From Halobacillus amylolyticus (lineage in GTDB: Bacteria > Bacillota > Bacilli > Bacillales > Halobacillaceae): DNA of 64,000 bases. Location of the stretch: positions 186,001-250,000 of the forward strand of contig NZ_CP095075.1 of the NCBI RefSeq assembly GCF_022921115.1, in the 5' to 3' direction. Positions within the stretch are counted from its first letter, which is position 1, and every line of letters begins with the position of its first letter. A program made the position numbers and the translations under genes. The notes beneath the pieces are model-generated. The model saw nothing but the letters and a program-made list of their open reading frames with translations. It was not told the DNA's origin and did no database searches. This document shows positions 48,587 to 58,927 of this stretch, one piece after another.

Positions 48587-48870
48587 ATGGTACGTTTTTA
48601 TACCTGTGCTTCTGAGAGAGCCTACATTGAAATTAGATGACCTAGTACCTTGCTAACTAATTCTAATTTGCTTGTATGGCTTTATTTTGTAAGAAGTGTA
48701 CCAATTACACCGATTAAATTATTCTTTTTCAAATAAAGTTAAGAAAAACATGGAAAAGGTATGGCTTCTTAATATCCCTTATGTTATGATAAATGTATAA
48801 ATTTTCTATGCAAGGAAGGTTTATTCTTTCCTATTATATACGGTTTACGTTATTTCCTTTGGATGACGTG
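48587..48870. other. Non-coding end of the element before attR
   Basis: About 284 bp without a gene. It contains AT-rich DNA and, just before the repeat, GATGACGTG at 48862-48870, which encodes the same Asp-Asp-Val as the yebC sequence at the equivalent place but with synonymous differences. The region probably holds integrase arm sites, but I cannot define them by eye. Confidence 0.5.
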
Positions 48871-48966
48871 CAGGACATTTATCATAACTTAGATGCTGAT
48901 GACGAAATTCTTGAACAACTCTCATAAGATGAATCCTCATTTATAATAGCTTCTGTTTCTGTACAT
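48871..48966 (+). repeat. attR: 96-bp direct repeat, right copy
   Basis: Identical to 32177-32272. It repeats the last 18 codons and the stop of yebC, then joins the host terminator arm at 48970. It marks the right end of the element. Confidence 0.95.
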
Positions 48967-48988
48967 ACTAGAAACAGAAGCTATTTTT
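48945..48988 (+). terminator. Native yebC terminator, reassembled at attR
   Basis: AATAGCTTCTGTTTCT pairs perfectly with AGAAACAGAAGCTATT across GTACATACT, with a TTT tail. The left arm is inside the 96-bp repeat and the right arm is host DNA. It now terminates transcripts leaving the element instead of yebC. Confidence 0.9.
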
Positions 48989-49004
48989 GTGAGGAGGGTT
49001 ATGG

Positions 49005-49565
49005 ATGTTTCGATGGATTTATGGGGCTATGCTTATTCTCTCGTTCTCCGTCTGGCAACTTTCTAGTATAGATGATGGTTCGTTAACAGCTGAGGATATA
49101 CCCAAACAAAGAACTTTAGAAAAGAAAGCTGAAGCAGTTTCATCTACACCCGTTCGGGAAGAACCAGTAACATTTAATGTGATTACAAAAAAACACTACT
49201 TAGATGGGGTAACAGAAACGACAGAAAAACAAGAAGTTATTTGGTCGATGGCCGATTTCTGGGCGAAGTATAGTGACTGGACCATCGTTGAACATGAACT
49301 AGAGCAGATGGTTTTTTCTAAACAGGTGGATAAGATTTCACCGATTACTGAACAGAAGGGCTATTTTGGTGTAACGGCTGAAGGTGAATTAGCTGTATTC
49401 CAAGGAACACCATCTGAAGGAAACGTAATGGAGTCATTTAAGCCTATCCCTCTAAAACCTTTAGAAGCTAAAAGAAAGCTTAAGCTTGAGGATGGGATTA
49501 AAATTACCAGCTCCAAACATTTTCAGCAAGTCATCAGTCAATATGTTGATACAAAGGATCTTTAA
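49005..49565 (+). CDS. bofC: Forespore regulator BofC
   Basis: A 186-residue secreted/membrane-anchored protein with an N-terminal hydrophobic segment (residues 4-20) and the BofC domains (VTFNVITKKHYLDGVTETTE, then WSMADFWAKYSDW). In B. subtilis BofC acts in the intermembrane space on SpoIVB, controlling SpoIVFB activation. It should directly follow yebC in the uninterrupted chromosome; the element separates them. A terminator follows. Confidence 0.88.
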   Translation: MFRWIYGAMLILSFSVWQLSSIDDGSLTAEDIPKQRTLEKKAEAVSSTPVREEPVTFNVITKKHYLDGVTETTEKQEVIWSMADFWAKYSDWTIVEHELEQMVFSKQVDKISPITEQKGYFGVTAEGELAVFQGTPSEGNVMESFKPIPLKPLEAKRKLKLEDGIKITSSKHFQQVISQYVDTKDL

Positions 49566-49644
49566 CTAGCTTGGTGTAAGACAATGCCAGCTTATCAGTA
49601 TAAAAAATAGTAAAATATCAGAATCATCTTTACTAACAAAAAGG

Positions 49645-49680
49645 GATGTTCCTAGTTTTTCTTTAGGACATCTCTTTTTC
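49645..49680 (+). terminator. Intrinsic terminator after bofC
   Basis: GATGTTCCTAG and CTTTAGGACATC arms around a T-rich loop, followed by TCTTTTTC. Confidence 0.8.
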
Positions 49681-49816
49681 TGGAAAACTCTGCTACCTCT
49701 TTTCTACTGAAGTTCCAGACAAAAGATCGTCTCTAGTTTTCTTTGTCTACGAACATGTGCTTGTGTGTTACAATAAGGGGAGATAAAGGAATTTAGGGTA
49801 GAGGAGAAATATGTAC

Positions 49817-50434
49817 ATGATTGCTTATGTAAAGGGTCTTCTGACAACGATAGAGGACGAATCGATTACGATTGAAACACAAGGGATTGGATATGAGGTT
49901 TTATGTGCTAATCCTTTCCATTTCCAGAACGATGTTAAAAAAGAAGTTAAAGTACATACTTATCATTATATAAGGGAAGATCAGCAGCTATTATTTGGAT
50001 TTAAAAAGAAAGAAGATAAATTATTATTTGCCAAGCTCCTAAATGTCTCAGGTATTGGTCCAAAGGGGGCTTTGGCGATACTAGGAACGGTAAGTGTTCC
50101 AGAATTTGTTTCAGCGATTGAACAGGAAGATGAAAAATATTTAACAAGGTTCCCTGGTGTCGGGAAAAAAACAGCACGACAAATGATTTTAGATTTAAAA
50201 GGAAAACTTGTTATTTGGCTGCCACATGAAGAAAACGAAGATTCTATTTTTTATCAAGAGGATACGACTTCAAAAGAAAAGAGAGAACGAATAGATGAAG
50301 CTCTTGAAGCACTGAAAGCACTTGGTTATTCAGAGCGGGAGCTTAAAGTGGTACATACAGAGCTTGTAAATACGAAGAGTGGTCAGGTAGACGATTTGAT
50401 TCGTCAAGGCCTTCAGCTGTTAATGAAATCATAG
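49817..50434 (+). CDS. ruvA: Holliday junction DNA helicase subunit RuvA
   Basis: A 205-residue protein that binds Holliday junctions as a tetramer and loads RuvB. It has an N-terminal OB fold (IAYVKGLLTTIEDESITIET), helix-hairpin-helix motifs LLNVSGIGPKGALAIL and FPGVGKKTARQMILDLKGK (about 70-130), and a C-terminal RuvB-binding domain (about 158-205). The ATG at 49817 matches the family N-terminus; ATG 49811 is closer to the GAGGAG site and is an alternative. Confidence 0.94.
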   Translation: MIAYVKGLLTTIEDESITIETQGIGYEVLCANPFHFQNDVKKEVKVHTYHYIREDQQLLFGFKKKEDKLLFAKLLNVSGIGPKGALAILGTVSVPEFVSAIEQEDEKYLTRFPGVGKKTARQMILDLKGKLVIWLPHEENEDSIFYQEDTTSKEKRERIDEALEALKALGYSERELKVVHTELVNTKSGQVDDLIRQGLQLLMKS

Positions 50435-50452
50435 TTGTGAGGAGGTAAATAT

Positions 50453-51454
50453 ATGGAGGAACGTATGATATCAGGTGAACTTCAAGGAGAAGAACAGCAA
50501 ATCGAACTGAGCCTCCGCCCTGAAATGCTCCGGCAGTATATCGGGCAAGAAAAGACGAAAGAAAATTTACGCATCTTTATTGAAGCAGCAAAAATGCGTC
50601 ATGAACCTCTTGATCACGTACTGCTTTATGGCCCGCCTGGTCTCGGTAAAACAACACTGGCCTCGATCATCGCCAATGAAATGGAAGGACAATTTCGGTC
50701 CACTTCAGGTCCGGCGATCGAACGTGCCGGAGATTTAGCAGCAATTTTATCTTCTTTAGAAGCAGGGGACATCTTATTCATTGATGAAATTCACCGACTG
50801 CCTCGTTCGGTTGAGGAAATTCTTTACCCCGCCATGGAGGATTTCTGTTTAGACATAATTGTCGGGAACGGTCCAAGTGCAAGGTCTGTTCGACTTGACC
50901 TTCCACCGTTCACGCTGGTCGGTGCTACAACGAGAGCAGGCTTATTGTCCGCTCCGCTTCGTGATCGGTTCGGTGTTCACAGTCGCCTGGATTTTTATGA
51001 TACAAAAGCGTTATGTGCGATTGTTGAACGGACAGCGGATATCTTTCATGTAGGGATTGACACAGATGCTGCTGTTGAAGTAGCGCGAAGGTCACGAGGG
51101 ACACCGAGGATTGCAAATCGGTTATTGAAGCGGGTCCGTGATATTGCTCAAGTGAGAGGGGAAGATGTGATCAGTGAAAAAACAACGAAAACAGCTCTTA
51201 AAATGCTCCAAGTAGATGGAGAAGGGCTTGATCATATTGACCATAAGCTTCTACTTGCGATTATCGATAGCTTCAGGGGAGGGCCAGTTGGTTTAGATAC
51301 GATAGCAGCTACCATCGGGGAAGAGTCACAAACGATTGAAGATGTGTATGAACCATTCTTATTACAAATGGGCTTTATCCAACGAACACCGCGGGGGCGG
51401 ACCGTAACCCCAAAGGCTTATGCTCATTTTAACAGAGAGGTGCCAGAGGCTTGA
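50453..51454 (+). CDS. ruvB: Holliday junction DNA helicase subunit RuvB
   Basis: A 333-residue AAA+ motor that drives branch migration with RuvA. Walker A is GPPGLGKTT (about 62-70), Walker B is [11 protein letters not shown], sensor 1 is GATTRAG, and the C-terminal winged helix contains [17 protein letters not shown]. The start is ATG after GAGGAGG, 18 bp behind ruvA. Its stop overlaps the next start (TTGA). Confidence 0.97.
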   Translation: MEERMISGELQGEEQQIELSLRPEMLRQYIGQEKTKENLRIFIEAAKMRHEPLDHVLLYGPPGLGKTTLASIIANEMEGQFRSTSGPAIERAGDLAAILSSLEAGDILFIDEIHRLPRSVEEILYPAMEDFCLDIIVGNGPSARSVRLDLPPFTLVGATTRAGLLSAPLRDRFGVHSRLDFYDTKALCAIVERTADIFHVGIDTDAAVEVARRSRGTPRIANRLLKRVRDIAQVRGEDVISEKTTKTALKMLQVDGEGLDHIDHKLLLAIIDSFRGGPVGLDTIAATIGEESQTIEDVYEPFLLQMGFIQRTPRGRTVTPKAYAHFNREVPEA

Positions 51455-51651
51455 CGGGTTTTGGGAAAATCTTTATTGTAATAGGGATTGTGTTTATTGT
51501 TATTGGGGTATTGTGGAGTTTGATTGGAAAACTTCCAGGTGATATCAGCTTTAAAAAAGGGAATGTTACCTTTTATTTTCCGATTATGACTTCGATTATC
51601 GTAAGCATAGTCTTATCATTAATTTTTTATATCATCGGCAAGATCCGTTGA
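51451..51651 (+). CDS. DUF2905 small membrane protein
   Basis: A 66-residue protein with two hydrophobic helices (6-24 and 43-64) and the conserved central motif [21 protein letters not shown]2905 genes commonly sit between ruvB and queA in Bacillales. It starts at a TTG overlapping the ruvB stop. Function unknown. Confidence 0.88.
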   Translation: MTGFGKIFIVIGIVFIVIGVLWSLIGKLPGDISFKKGNVTFYFPIMTSIIVSIVLSLIFYIIGKIR

Positions 51652-51672
51652 CTTTAAGAATAGGGGATTCAC

Positions 51673-53855
<2,183 letters not shown>

Positions 53856-53870
53856 AAAGGGGGAAAATGA

Positions 53871-54134
53871 ATGGATACATTAGTAGGATTATTGCCGATT
53901 ATTCTGATGTTTGTTATATTCTATTTCTTGTTAATCCGTCCACAGCAGAAGAAACAAAAGAAAGTGCAGCAAATGCAGACGGAACTTCAAAAGGGAGATA
54001 GAATCATTACAATTGGAGGCCTTCATGGTACGATTCATGCTTTAGACGAGGGTACTTTAGTTATTAGTACACAGGATGGTACACAAATGAAATTTGATCG
54101 CTCTTCAATTCGTGAAAAGTTAAATCAAGATTAA
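53871..54134 (+). CDS. yajC: Preprotein translocase accessory subunit YajC
   Basis: An 87-residue single-pass protein: one transmembrane helix (about 5-23, ending FLLIRPQQKKQK) and a small cytoplasmic domain (GDRIITIGGLHGTIHALD). It associates with SecDF-SecYEG. Its partner gene secDF lies 4.8 kb downstream. A terminator follows. Confidence 0.95.
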   Translation: MDTLVGLLPIILMFVIFYFLLIRPQQKKQKKVQQMQTELQKGDRIITIGGLHGTIHALDEGTLVISTQDGTQMKFDRSSIREKLNQD

Positions 54135-54140
54135 TGAGAA

Positions 54141-54166
54141 AATCCCGCCAAGGCGGGATTTTTGTT
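54141..54166 (+). terminator. Intrinsic terminator after yajC
   Basis: AATCCCGCC and GGCGGGATT arms around AA, followed by TTTG. Confidence 0.85.
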
Positions 54167-54213
54167 TGTGATATTAGTTGTGAAAGAGTATTGCTTACTC
54201 GTTGTCAGTGATT

Positions 54214-54603
54214 TTAAGATTTGTTGTCTGTACTTCGTCTTGGCATATTTACTCCAATCATTCCTCCTAATAAAGCTGCAATAACCAGTCCACCAAAATA
54301 GCTTAACTGTGTCAAAGTTACCCAGGAATTCTCAAAAATCAATTGAAAACCTATCATGGCAACAACGAAAACAAGTCCTGTTAAGATTCCCGATAACCAT
54401 CCTTTTTGCTCTCCTTTATAAGCAGCAATCAAGCCACCAAAGGCCAAAATGGTTAAACCAGCTACCAAAGATATTTGATTTAATGTGTCAATATCAATTG
54501 ACGTAAAGCGAAGAAGAATAGCTAAAACAGCGGCAACAACCATCATCAAAATCATGATTGATCCTATTCCGTAACCAAGAACCCCTTGCATAAGCTTTTT
54601 CAT
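54214..54603 (-). CDS. TIGR04086-family membrane protein (YrzE-like)
   Basis: A 129-residue polytopic protein on the minus strand, with four hydrophobic helices (about 10-32, 40-60, 68-88, 98-118) and the start MKKLMQGVLGYGIGSIMIL. The family lies next to yajC in Bacillus (yrzE). Function unknown. The start at 54603 is preferred because an earlier ATG at 54612 touches the AAAAGGGG site. Confidence 0.8.
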   Translation of the reverse strand: MKKLMQGVLGYGIGSIMILMMVVAAVLAILLRFTSIDIDTLNQISLVAGLTILAFGGLIAAYKGEQKGWLSGILTGLVFVVAMIGFQLIFENSWVTLTQLSYFGGLVIAALLGGMIGVNMPRRSTDNKS

Positions 54604-54760
54604 ATGCACCATCCCCTTTTTAAGAGTAATAAAATGATAACGTTTCCCTTTCCTAACTTGTCTCTAAGAATATATGCATAAAAACCCTATAGATAGAAGT
54701 AGATATTTTGCCAACCTTTTGAATAGGTATAAGAAAAGACCATTTAGAAGGAGTAAGTCT

Positions 54761-56050
54761 ATGACAACCATGCTTGCATTACTTATCTTTGTCGCCAGCT
54801 ATTGCTTAATAATGACGGAGAAATGGAACAGGGCTATCGTTGCCTTAAGTGGAGGAGCGCTGCTTCTTATTACTGAAGTGCTCGATTGGGAGGAAGCGAT
54901 TGGTTTTATTGATTGGGAAACCATTGCTCTTTTATTTTCTATGATGGTGCTCGTATCGATAACCAAAAAAACGGGTGTTTTTTCTTTTGCTGCTATAAAG
55001 CTTGCTCAAATGGTGAAAGGGAGACCTGTTCCTTTACTTATTGTGACGGCACTTTTTACAGCTGTCGGTTCGGCATTTTTAGATAATGTGACAACGGTGA
55101 TGTTATTTGTACCTGTTTTATTATCCTTAGTGGACCGTTTGAAGTTGCCGGCCTTCCCTTATTTATTAACTACCATTCTTTGTGCAAATATCGGTGGTAC
55201 AGCGACATTAATTGGTGATCCGCCAAACATTATGATTGGACAGGCAGTCGAACATTTTACCTTTTTGTCTTTTCTTTATCATTTAGGTCCTGTTGTCTTA
55301 ATCATTTTTACGCTTGTCTTAGCTATTATTCTACTGCTTTTTAAAAACAAGCTTATCTATGATCAACACCTAGCGCATCAATTAATGGATATGAATGCAC
55401 GAGAGAATGTTGTTGTCGACAAGCTTTTATTTCATTCCATACTTGCATTAATGCTGACGATTACTGGCTTTATGCTTCACCCTATCATCCACATGGATAT
55501 TACGACGATAGCTGTGAGCGGTGCCTTGCTGTTATTATTTTTGACAGATAAGCAAATAGAGGTTGAACGAGTGTTTGAAGAGGTAGAATGGGTCACCTTG
55601 TTTTTCTTTATCGGATTATTCATGTTAGTGGGTGGACTTGAAAAGGTCGGGATCATTGATGAAATCGCACGGGGAATGATGGTTATATCGGGAGGAGACA
55701 TGCCTGTTACATCGATGATGATGTTATGGATTTCTGGATTATTATCGGGAATTGTTGATAATATTCCGTTTGTTGCAGCCATGATCCCTGTAGTTCAAGA
55801 ACTCCAAGGCTATGGAATGATGAATGTGGACCCAATTTGGTGGTCACTAGCCCTTGGAGCATGCCTAGGGGGAAATGCGACACTCATTGGGGCTTCGGCG
55901 AACGTTGTAGTTGCAGGGATCGCAGCCAGCCATAAGCACCCCATCCCTTTTATAAAGTTTGCTCTTTACGGAATTCCTGTTATGCTGCTCTCTCTCCTTA
56001 TTTGTTCCGTTTACGTTTTCTTACGTTATTTAGTGCCTTTTTTATCATAA
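54761..56050 (+). CDS. ArsB/NhaD-type ion transporter
   Basis: A 429-residue permease of the ion transporter superfamily with about 11 membrane helices. Two inverted-repeat signature stretches are visible: SAFLDNVTTVMLFVPVLLSL and NIGGTATLIGDPPNIMIG in the first half, and SGIVDNIPFVAAMIPVVQEL with CLGGNATLIGASANVVVAG in the second. Members export arsenite or exchange Na+/H+. No arsenic genes are nearby, so a sodium or organic-anion role is more likely in a halophile. The ATG at 54761 after GAAGGAG is chosen. Confidence 0.85.
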   Translation: MTTMLALLIFVASYCLIMTEKWNRAIVALSGGALLLITEVLDWEEAIGFIDWETIALLFSMMVLVSITKKTGVFSFAAIKLAQMVKGRPVPLLIVTALFTAVGSAFLDNVTTVMLFVPVLLSLVDRLKLPAFPYLLTTILCANIGGTATLIGDPPNIMIGQAVEHFTFLSFLYHLGPVVLIIFTLVLAIILLLFKNKLIYDQHLAHQLMDMNARENVVVDKLLFHSILALMLTITGFMLHPIIHMDITTIAVSGALLLLFLTDKQIEVERVFEEVEWVTLFFFIGLFMLVGGLEKVGIIDEIARGMMVISGGDMPVTSMMMLWISGLLSGIVDNIPFVAAMIPVVQELQGYGMMNVDPIWWSLALGACLGGNATLIGASANVVVAGIAASHKHPIPFIKFALYGIPVMLLSLLICSVYVFLRYLVPFLS

Positions 56051-56110
56051 TATGCGATTTTTAGGTCATGTTAAGAAAAGCAGGTGATAGTGAAGGGTTG
56101 ATGGTGAATC

Positions 56111-56767
56111 ATGTTTCTAGGCACAATCATTGTACGTACGATTATAACCTATTTAATTATATTAATTGTGTTTCGCCTAATGGGGAAGAGAGAAATTGGA
56201 GAGTTAAGTGTAATGGATCTCGTTGTATTTATCATTTTTGGGGAGATTGCCGTCTCTGTGATTGAAGAACCGACATCCTCTATGCTGAATGCTCTGGTTC
56301 CTATATCCATTCTTTTACTTATTCAATGGGGAAGTGCGATGCTTTCCTTGAAAAGTCAGCGATTTAGAAGTTGGTTTGATGGACGTCCTTCGGTATTAGT
56401 TAAACATGGGAAAATAGATGAGAAGGAAATGAGGAAGCAGCGCTACAATTTTTCTGATCTTTTGCTACAGCTTCGCGAACAGGGTATTCAGCAAGTAGAC
56501 AGAGTTGCTTATGCGGTCCTTGAGCCCTCAGGAAAGCTCTCTGTTTTTGAAAAGGAAGAGGATGGCGGTTCAGGATATGCTGTGGTTTTAATCGCTGATG
56601 GGCAAGTACAGTATAGTGGTCTAAAGACGATTCGAAAAAATAAACACTGGCTTATGAATGAAGTGAAAAAACGGGGATATACATCAACGGAAGAAGTTTC
56701 ACTTTGTTCCATTAACGATAAAGGCGAACTGTGGCTCGATGAAAAAGATGAATATACAAATGAGTAG
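56111..56767 (+). CDS. DUF421 membrane protein (YrbG-like)
   Basis: A 218-residue protein with three N-terminal transmembrane helices (about 3-25, 35-52, 58-77) and a soluble YetF/DUF421 domain containing QRFRSWFDGRPSVLVKHGKI and RYNFSDLLLQLREQGIQQVD. In B. subtilis yrbG occupies this position. Related proteins affect spore germination or membrane function, but the biochemical role is open. Confidence 0.88.
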   Translation: MFLGTIIVRTIITYLIILIVFRLMGKREIGELSVMDLVVFIIFGEIAVSVIEEPTSSMLNALVPISILLLIQWGSAMLSLKSQRFRSWFDGRPSVLVKHGKIDEKEMRKQRYNFSDLLLQLREQGIQQVDRVAYAVLEPSGKLSVFEKEEDGGSGYAVVLIADGQVQYSGLKTIRKNKHWLMNEVKKRGYTSTEEVSLCSINDKGELWLDEKDEYTNE

Positions 56768-56791
56768 CCCGCAAGTAAAGCTTGCGGGCTA
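56765..56791. terminator. Bidirectional terminator between DUF421 gene and spoVB
   Basis: TAGCCCGCAAG and CTTGCGGGCTA pair perfectly around TAAAG. The genes converge here, so the hairpin can serve both strands. Confidence 0.8.
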
Positions 56792-58345
56792 CTTGTGTTT
56801 AAATATTTTTCCCCAAGGAATTAATTTCCATTCACTGACATAGAGCATTCTGAACACAAATAACAGAATGATATAAACAATCGTTAAAACAACACCAAGC
56901 GCCGCCAGTTGAGACAGGGGCTGGCTAGTCACTAACCAATGTACTTTTAGTTGATAACCAAGCCAGCCTGTACCAGTGATCACAGCTGTAAATTGGATAA
57001 CCATAAGAGGAGGAAGTTTGAAGCTGGCATGGCGCATAAGGACCAATAAGTGTAACAATGTGACAACTACAACCCCCACAACCATAGCAACTGCCACCCC
57101 ATGGATACCAAATTCTGGTTTAGAGCTCAGACCAACTAAGACAGTGAATTTTATGATTGCACCTATCAAGGTGTTCCACATAGCATGTCTAGCAAGATCC
57201 AGTGCTTGAAGGCTTGCTTGTAACGGTGTTTGAATATAGTGCAACAGGAAAAATGGAGCCATGAACTGCAGCAAAAATGTTCCATGACTTGTACCATAAA
57301 TGGTCATCAAAATAATCGATGGAAAGATCATGAAAATGATGGTAACCAGCCCTCCCGAAGCAAGGGAAAGACGAATTGATTGTAAGATACGGTGTTGTAT
57401 TGTTGTAGATTTATTCATGGCAGCCGCTTCGCTTATGGAAGGAACTAATGCAGCTGAAAGAGCATGTGTCAGAAAAGTAGGCAAAAATAGTAAAGGTAAA
57501 ATATATCCGGTCAACTCACCGTATTGCTTGGTAGATTCAATGGCAGTTAATCCTGCAATGGCTAGACTTTGTGCGACAAGTATTGGTTCAAAGAAATTCG
57601 TCAATGAGCCGATGAATCGGCTGCCGGTCGTCGGTAACGCAATCGTCATCAGTTCATTTAGCGTGTTCTTCCCATTTTGTACATGTGTTTTCCACGTTTT
57701 CCTTAGTTTAAATTTCTTATGGATATTAAATTGGCGAGTCATATAAAACAAGGAAACGAGTTCACCTAAGATGACAGCAACCATAGCTGCCGCTGCTGCA
57801 TATTCGACACCATAGGGATGGAACAGTTTTGTTAATAGGATGACAAGACAAACACGAACGACTTGTTCAATGACTTGGGAGATCGCCTGAGGCTTCATGT
57901 TTTGCCTGCCCTGGAAGTAGCCTCGTAATACAGATGAGATCGCAACAATTGGAAGGATCGGAGTGATAGCAAGGAGCGGTGCCAAAGCTCTTTGGTCTGT
58001 TAGTAAATGGTTAGCTACAAGGGGTGAGAGTAGAAATAGACCGATAGTAAACACAATACTCAATGAGCAAGTCACGGTAAGCGAGACGACTAGAATACGC
58101 TTAATCTGCCGTTCATTTCCCGTAGCTTCTGCTTCTGAGACCCTCTTAGCTATTGCTACTGGAAGACCGAATTGAGTAATCGTATAGGCTAAAAATAATG
58201 TAGGGAGAGCCATCATATATAGACCTATACCTTCTTGACCCATCACCCGTGCGAGAACAATCCGATTGACAAAGCCGAGCAAACGCGTTATCAGTCCGGC
58301 TACAACTAGAATTAGTGCGCCATGAAGAAAGGTTTGTTTAGACAT
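56789..58345 (-). CDS. spoVB: Stage V sporulation protein B (MOP-family lipid flippase)
   Basis: A 518-residue polytopic protein (about 14 helices) of the multidrug/oligosaccharidyl-lipid/polysaccharide exporter superfamily. It starts MSKQTFLHGALILVVAGLIT. The segments GLITRLLGFVNRIVLARVMG and QFGLPVAIAKRVSEAEATGN are typical of SpoVB. It is needed for spore cortex synthesis, probably moving lipid-linked precursors. The gene is reversed relative to its neighbours, as in B. subtilis. Confidence 0.92.
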   Translation of the reverse strand: MSKQTFLHGALILVVAGLITRLLGFVNRIVLARVMGQEGIGLYMMALPTLFLAYTITQFGLPVAIAKRVSEAEATGNERQIKRILVVSLTVTCSLSIVFTIGLFLLSPLVANHLLTDQRALAPLLAITPILPIVAISSVLRGYFQGRQNMKPQAISQVIEQVVRVCLVILLTKLFHPYGVEYAAAAAMVAVILGELVSLFYMTRQFNIHKKFKLRKTWKTHVQNGKNTLNELMTIALPTTGSRFIGSLTNFFEPILVAQSLAIAGLTAIESTKQYGELTGYILPLLFLPTFLTHALSAALVPSISEAAAMNKSTTIQHRILQSIRLSLASGGLVTIIFMIFPSIILMTIYGTSHGTFLLQFMAPFFLLHYIQTPLQASLQALDLARHAMWNTLIGAIIKFTVLVGLSSKPEFGIHGVAVAMVVGVVVVTLLHLLVLMRHASFKLPPLMVIQFTAVITGTGWLGYQLKVHWLVTSQPLSQLAALGVVLTIVYIILLFVFRMLYVSEWKLIPWGKIFKHK

Positions 58346-58467
58346 AACAGATCCGCCTTCTCAAAAAAATGAAATTCAGCTACAATGAAGTATATGCGAT
58401 AGGATGGACAAGGCATGACAATGGATTTATAAAGCTTGGAAAACTAGAGAATGCAGGGAGTGTCCAT

Positions 58468-58764
58468 ATGGAAGCAGAGAAGAGAGTAAGTGAGTGGAAA
58501 TTTCAAGTAAAGCCTGTACTAATTAGTAAAAAAGAGGAACTTCAAGACATGGGTTACCAAAAAGCGACCACAGAAGAGGTTTGGAATTGCTTACAGAAGA
58601 AGGTATGGAAAAAAGACCCGGAAAAAAGGCTTCATCAAGTTGTTCAAGATATCCTTCACTTAAGTACAAATCAATTTGTCAGCTACATAACAGTCGAAGC
58701 CTATCAAGATGAGGATCTAATGGCTTCTATTCAAGCATTGTCAAACGAAAAGGGGTCAGATTGA
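58468..58764 (+). CDS. comN: Post-transcriptional regulator ComN
   Basis: A 98-residue protein of the ComN family, with segments VKPVLISKKEELQDMGYQKA and WKKDPEKRLHQVVQDILHLS. In B. subtilis ComN controls comE mRNA at the pole together with DivIVA. The ATG at 58468 after CAGGGAG gives exactly the family length. The frame runs upstream to 58369 within the spoVB promoter region without support. It lies between spoVB and secDF as expected. Confidence 0.85.
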   Translation: MEAEKRVSEWKFQVKPVLISKKEELQDMGYQKATTEEVWNCLQKKVWKKDPEKRLHQVVQDILHLSTNQFVSYITVEAYQDEDLMASIQALSNEKGSD

Positions 58765-58927
58765 CATCCTTTGACTACGTATTATAATGAGTCTATTGTT
58801 GTTAATAGAGAAAACATAGTGAACTAGAATTTGGAATGCTTATAAAGTAATCGTCTGCAGCTTGTATTGCAGTTCTTTTACATAAGCTAAGAGCGTGTCG
58901 AATGAGACGAAGGAGGCAAAGGGCGTT

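Larger units (their letters stand above)
32177..48966. mobile_element. Integrated phage-satellite-like element in yebC 3' end, 16.7 kb
   Basis: The element lies between two identical 96-bp repeats; repeat-to-repeat distance is 16,694 bp. It holds an integrase next to attL, a putative winged-helix gene, a two-barrel RNA polymerase, scaffold and capsid genes, an Xre gene, an SF3 helicase with iterons, small and large terminase, portal and probable connector genes. All genes are on the plus strand. The composition is visibly more AT-rich than the flanks, with A/T-rich gaps. No tail, tape-measure, lysis or capsid protease gene is seen. A capsid-forming satellite is the best fit; a deleted prophage is the main alternative. 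Confidence 0.88.

Noticed and set aside
54761..56050. Arsenite efflux pump ArsB as a specific call
   Set aside because: The family signature fits, but no arsR, arsC or arsA gene is nearby, so only the broad ion-transporter call is supported.
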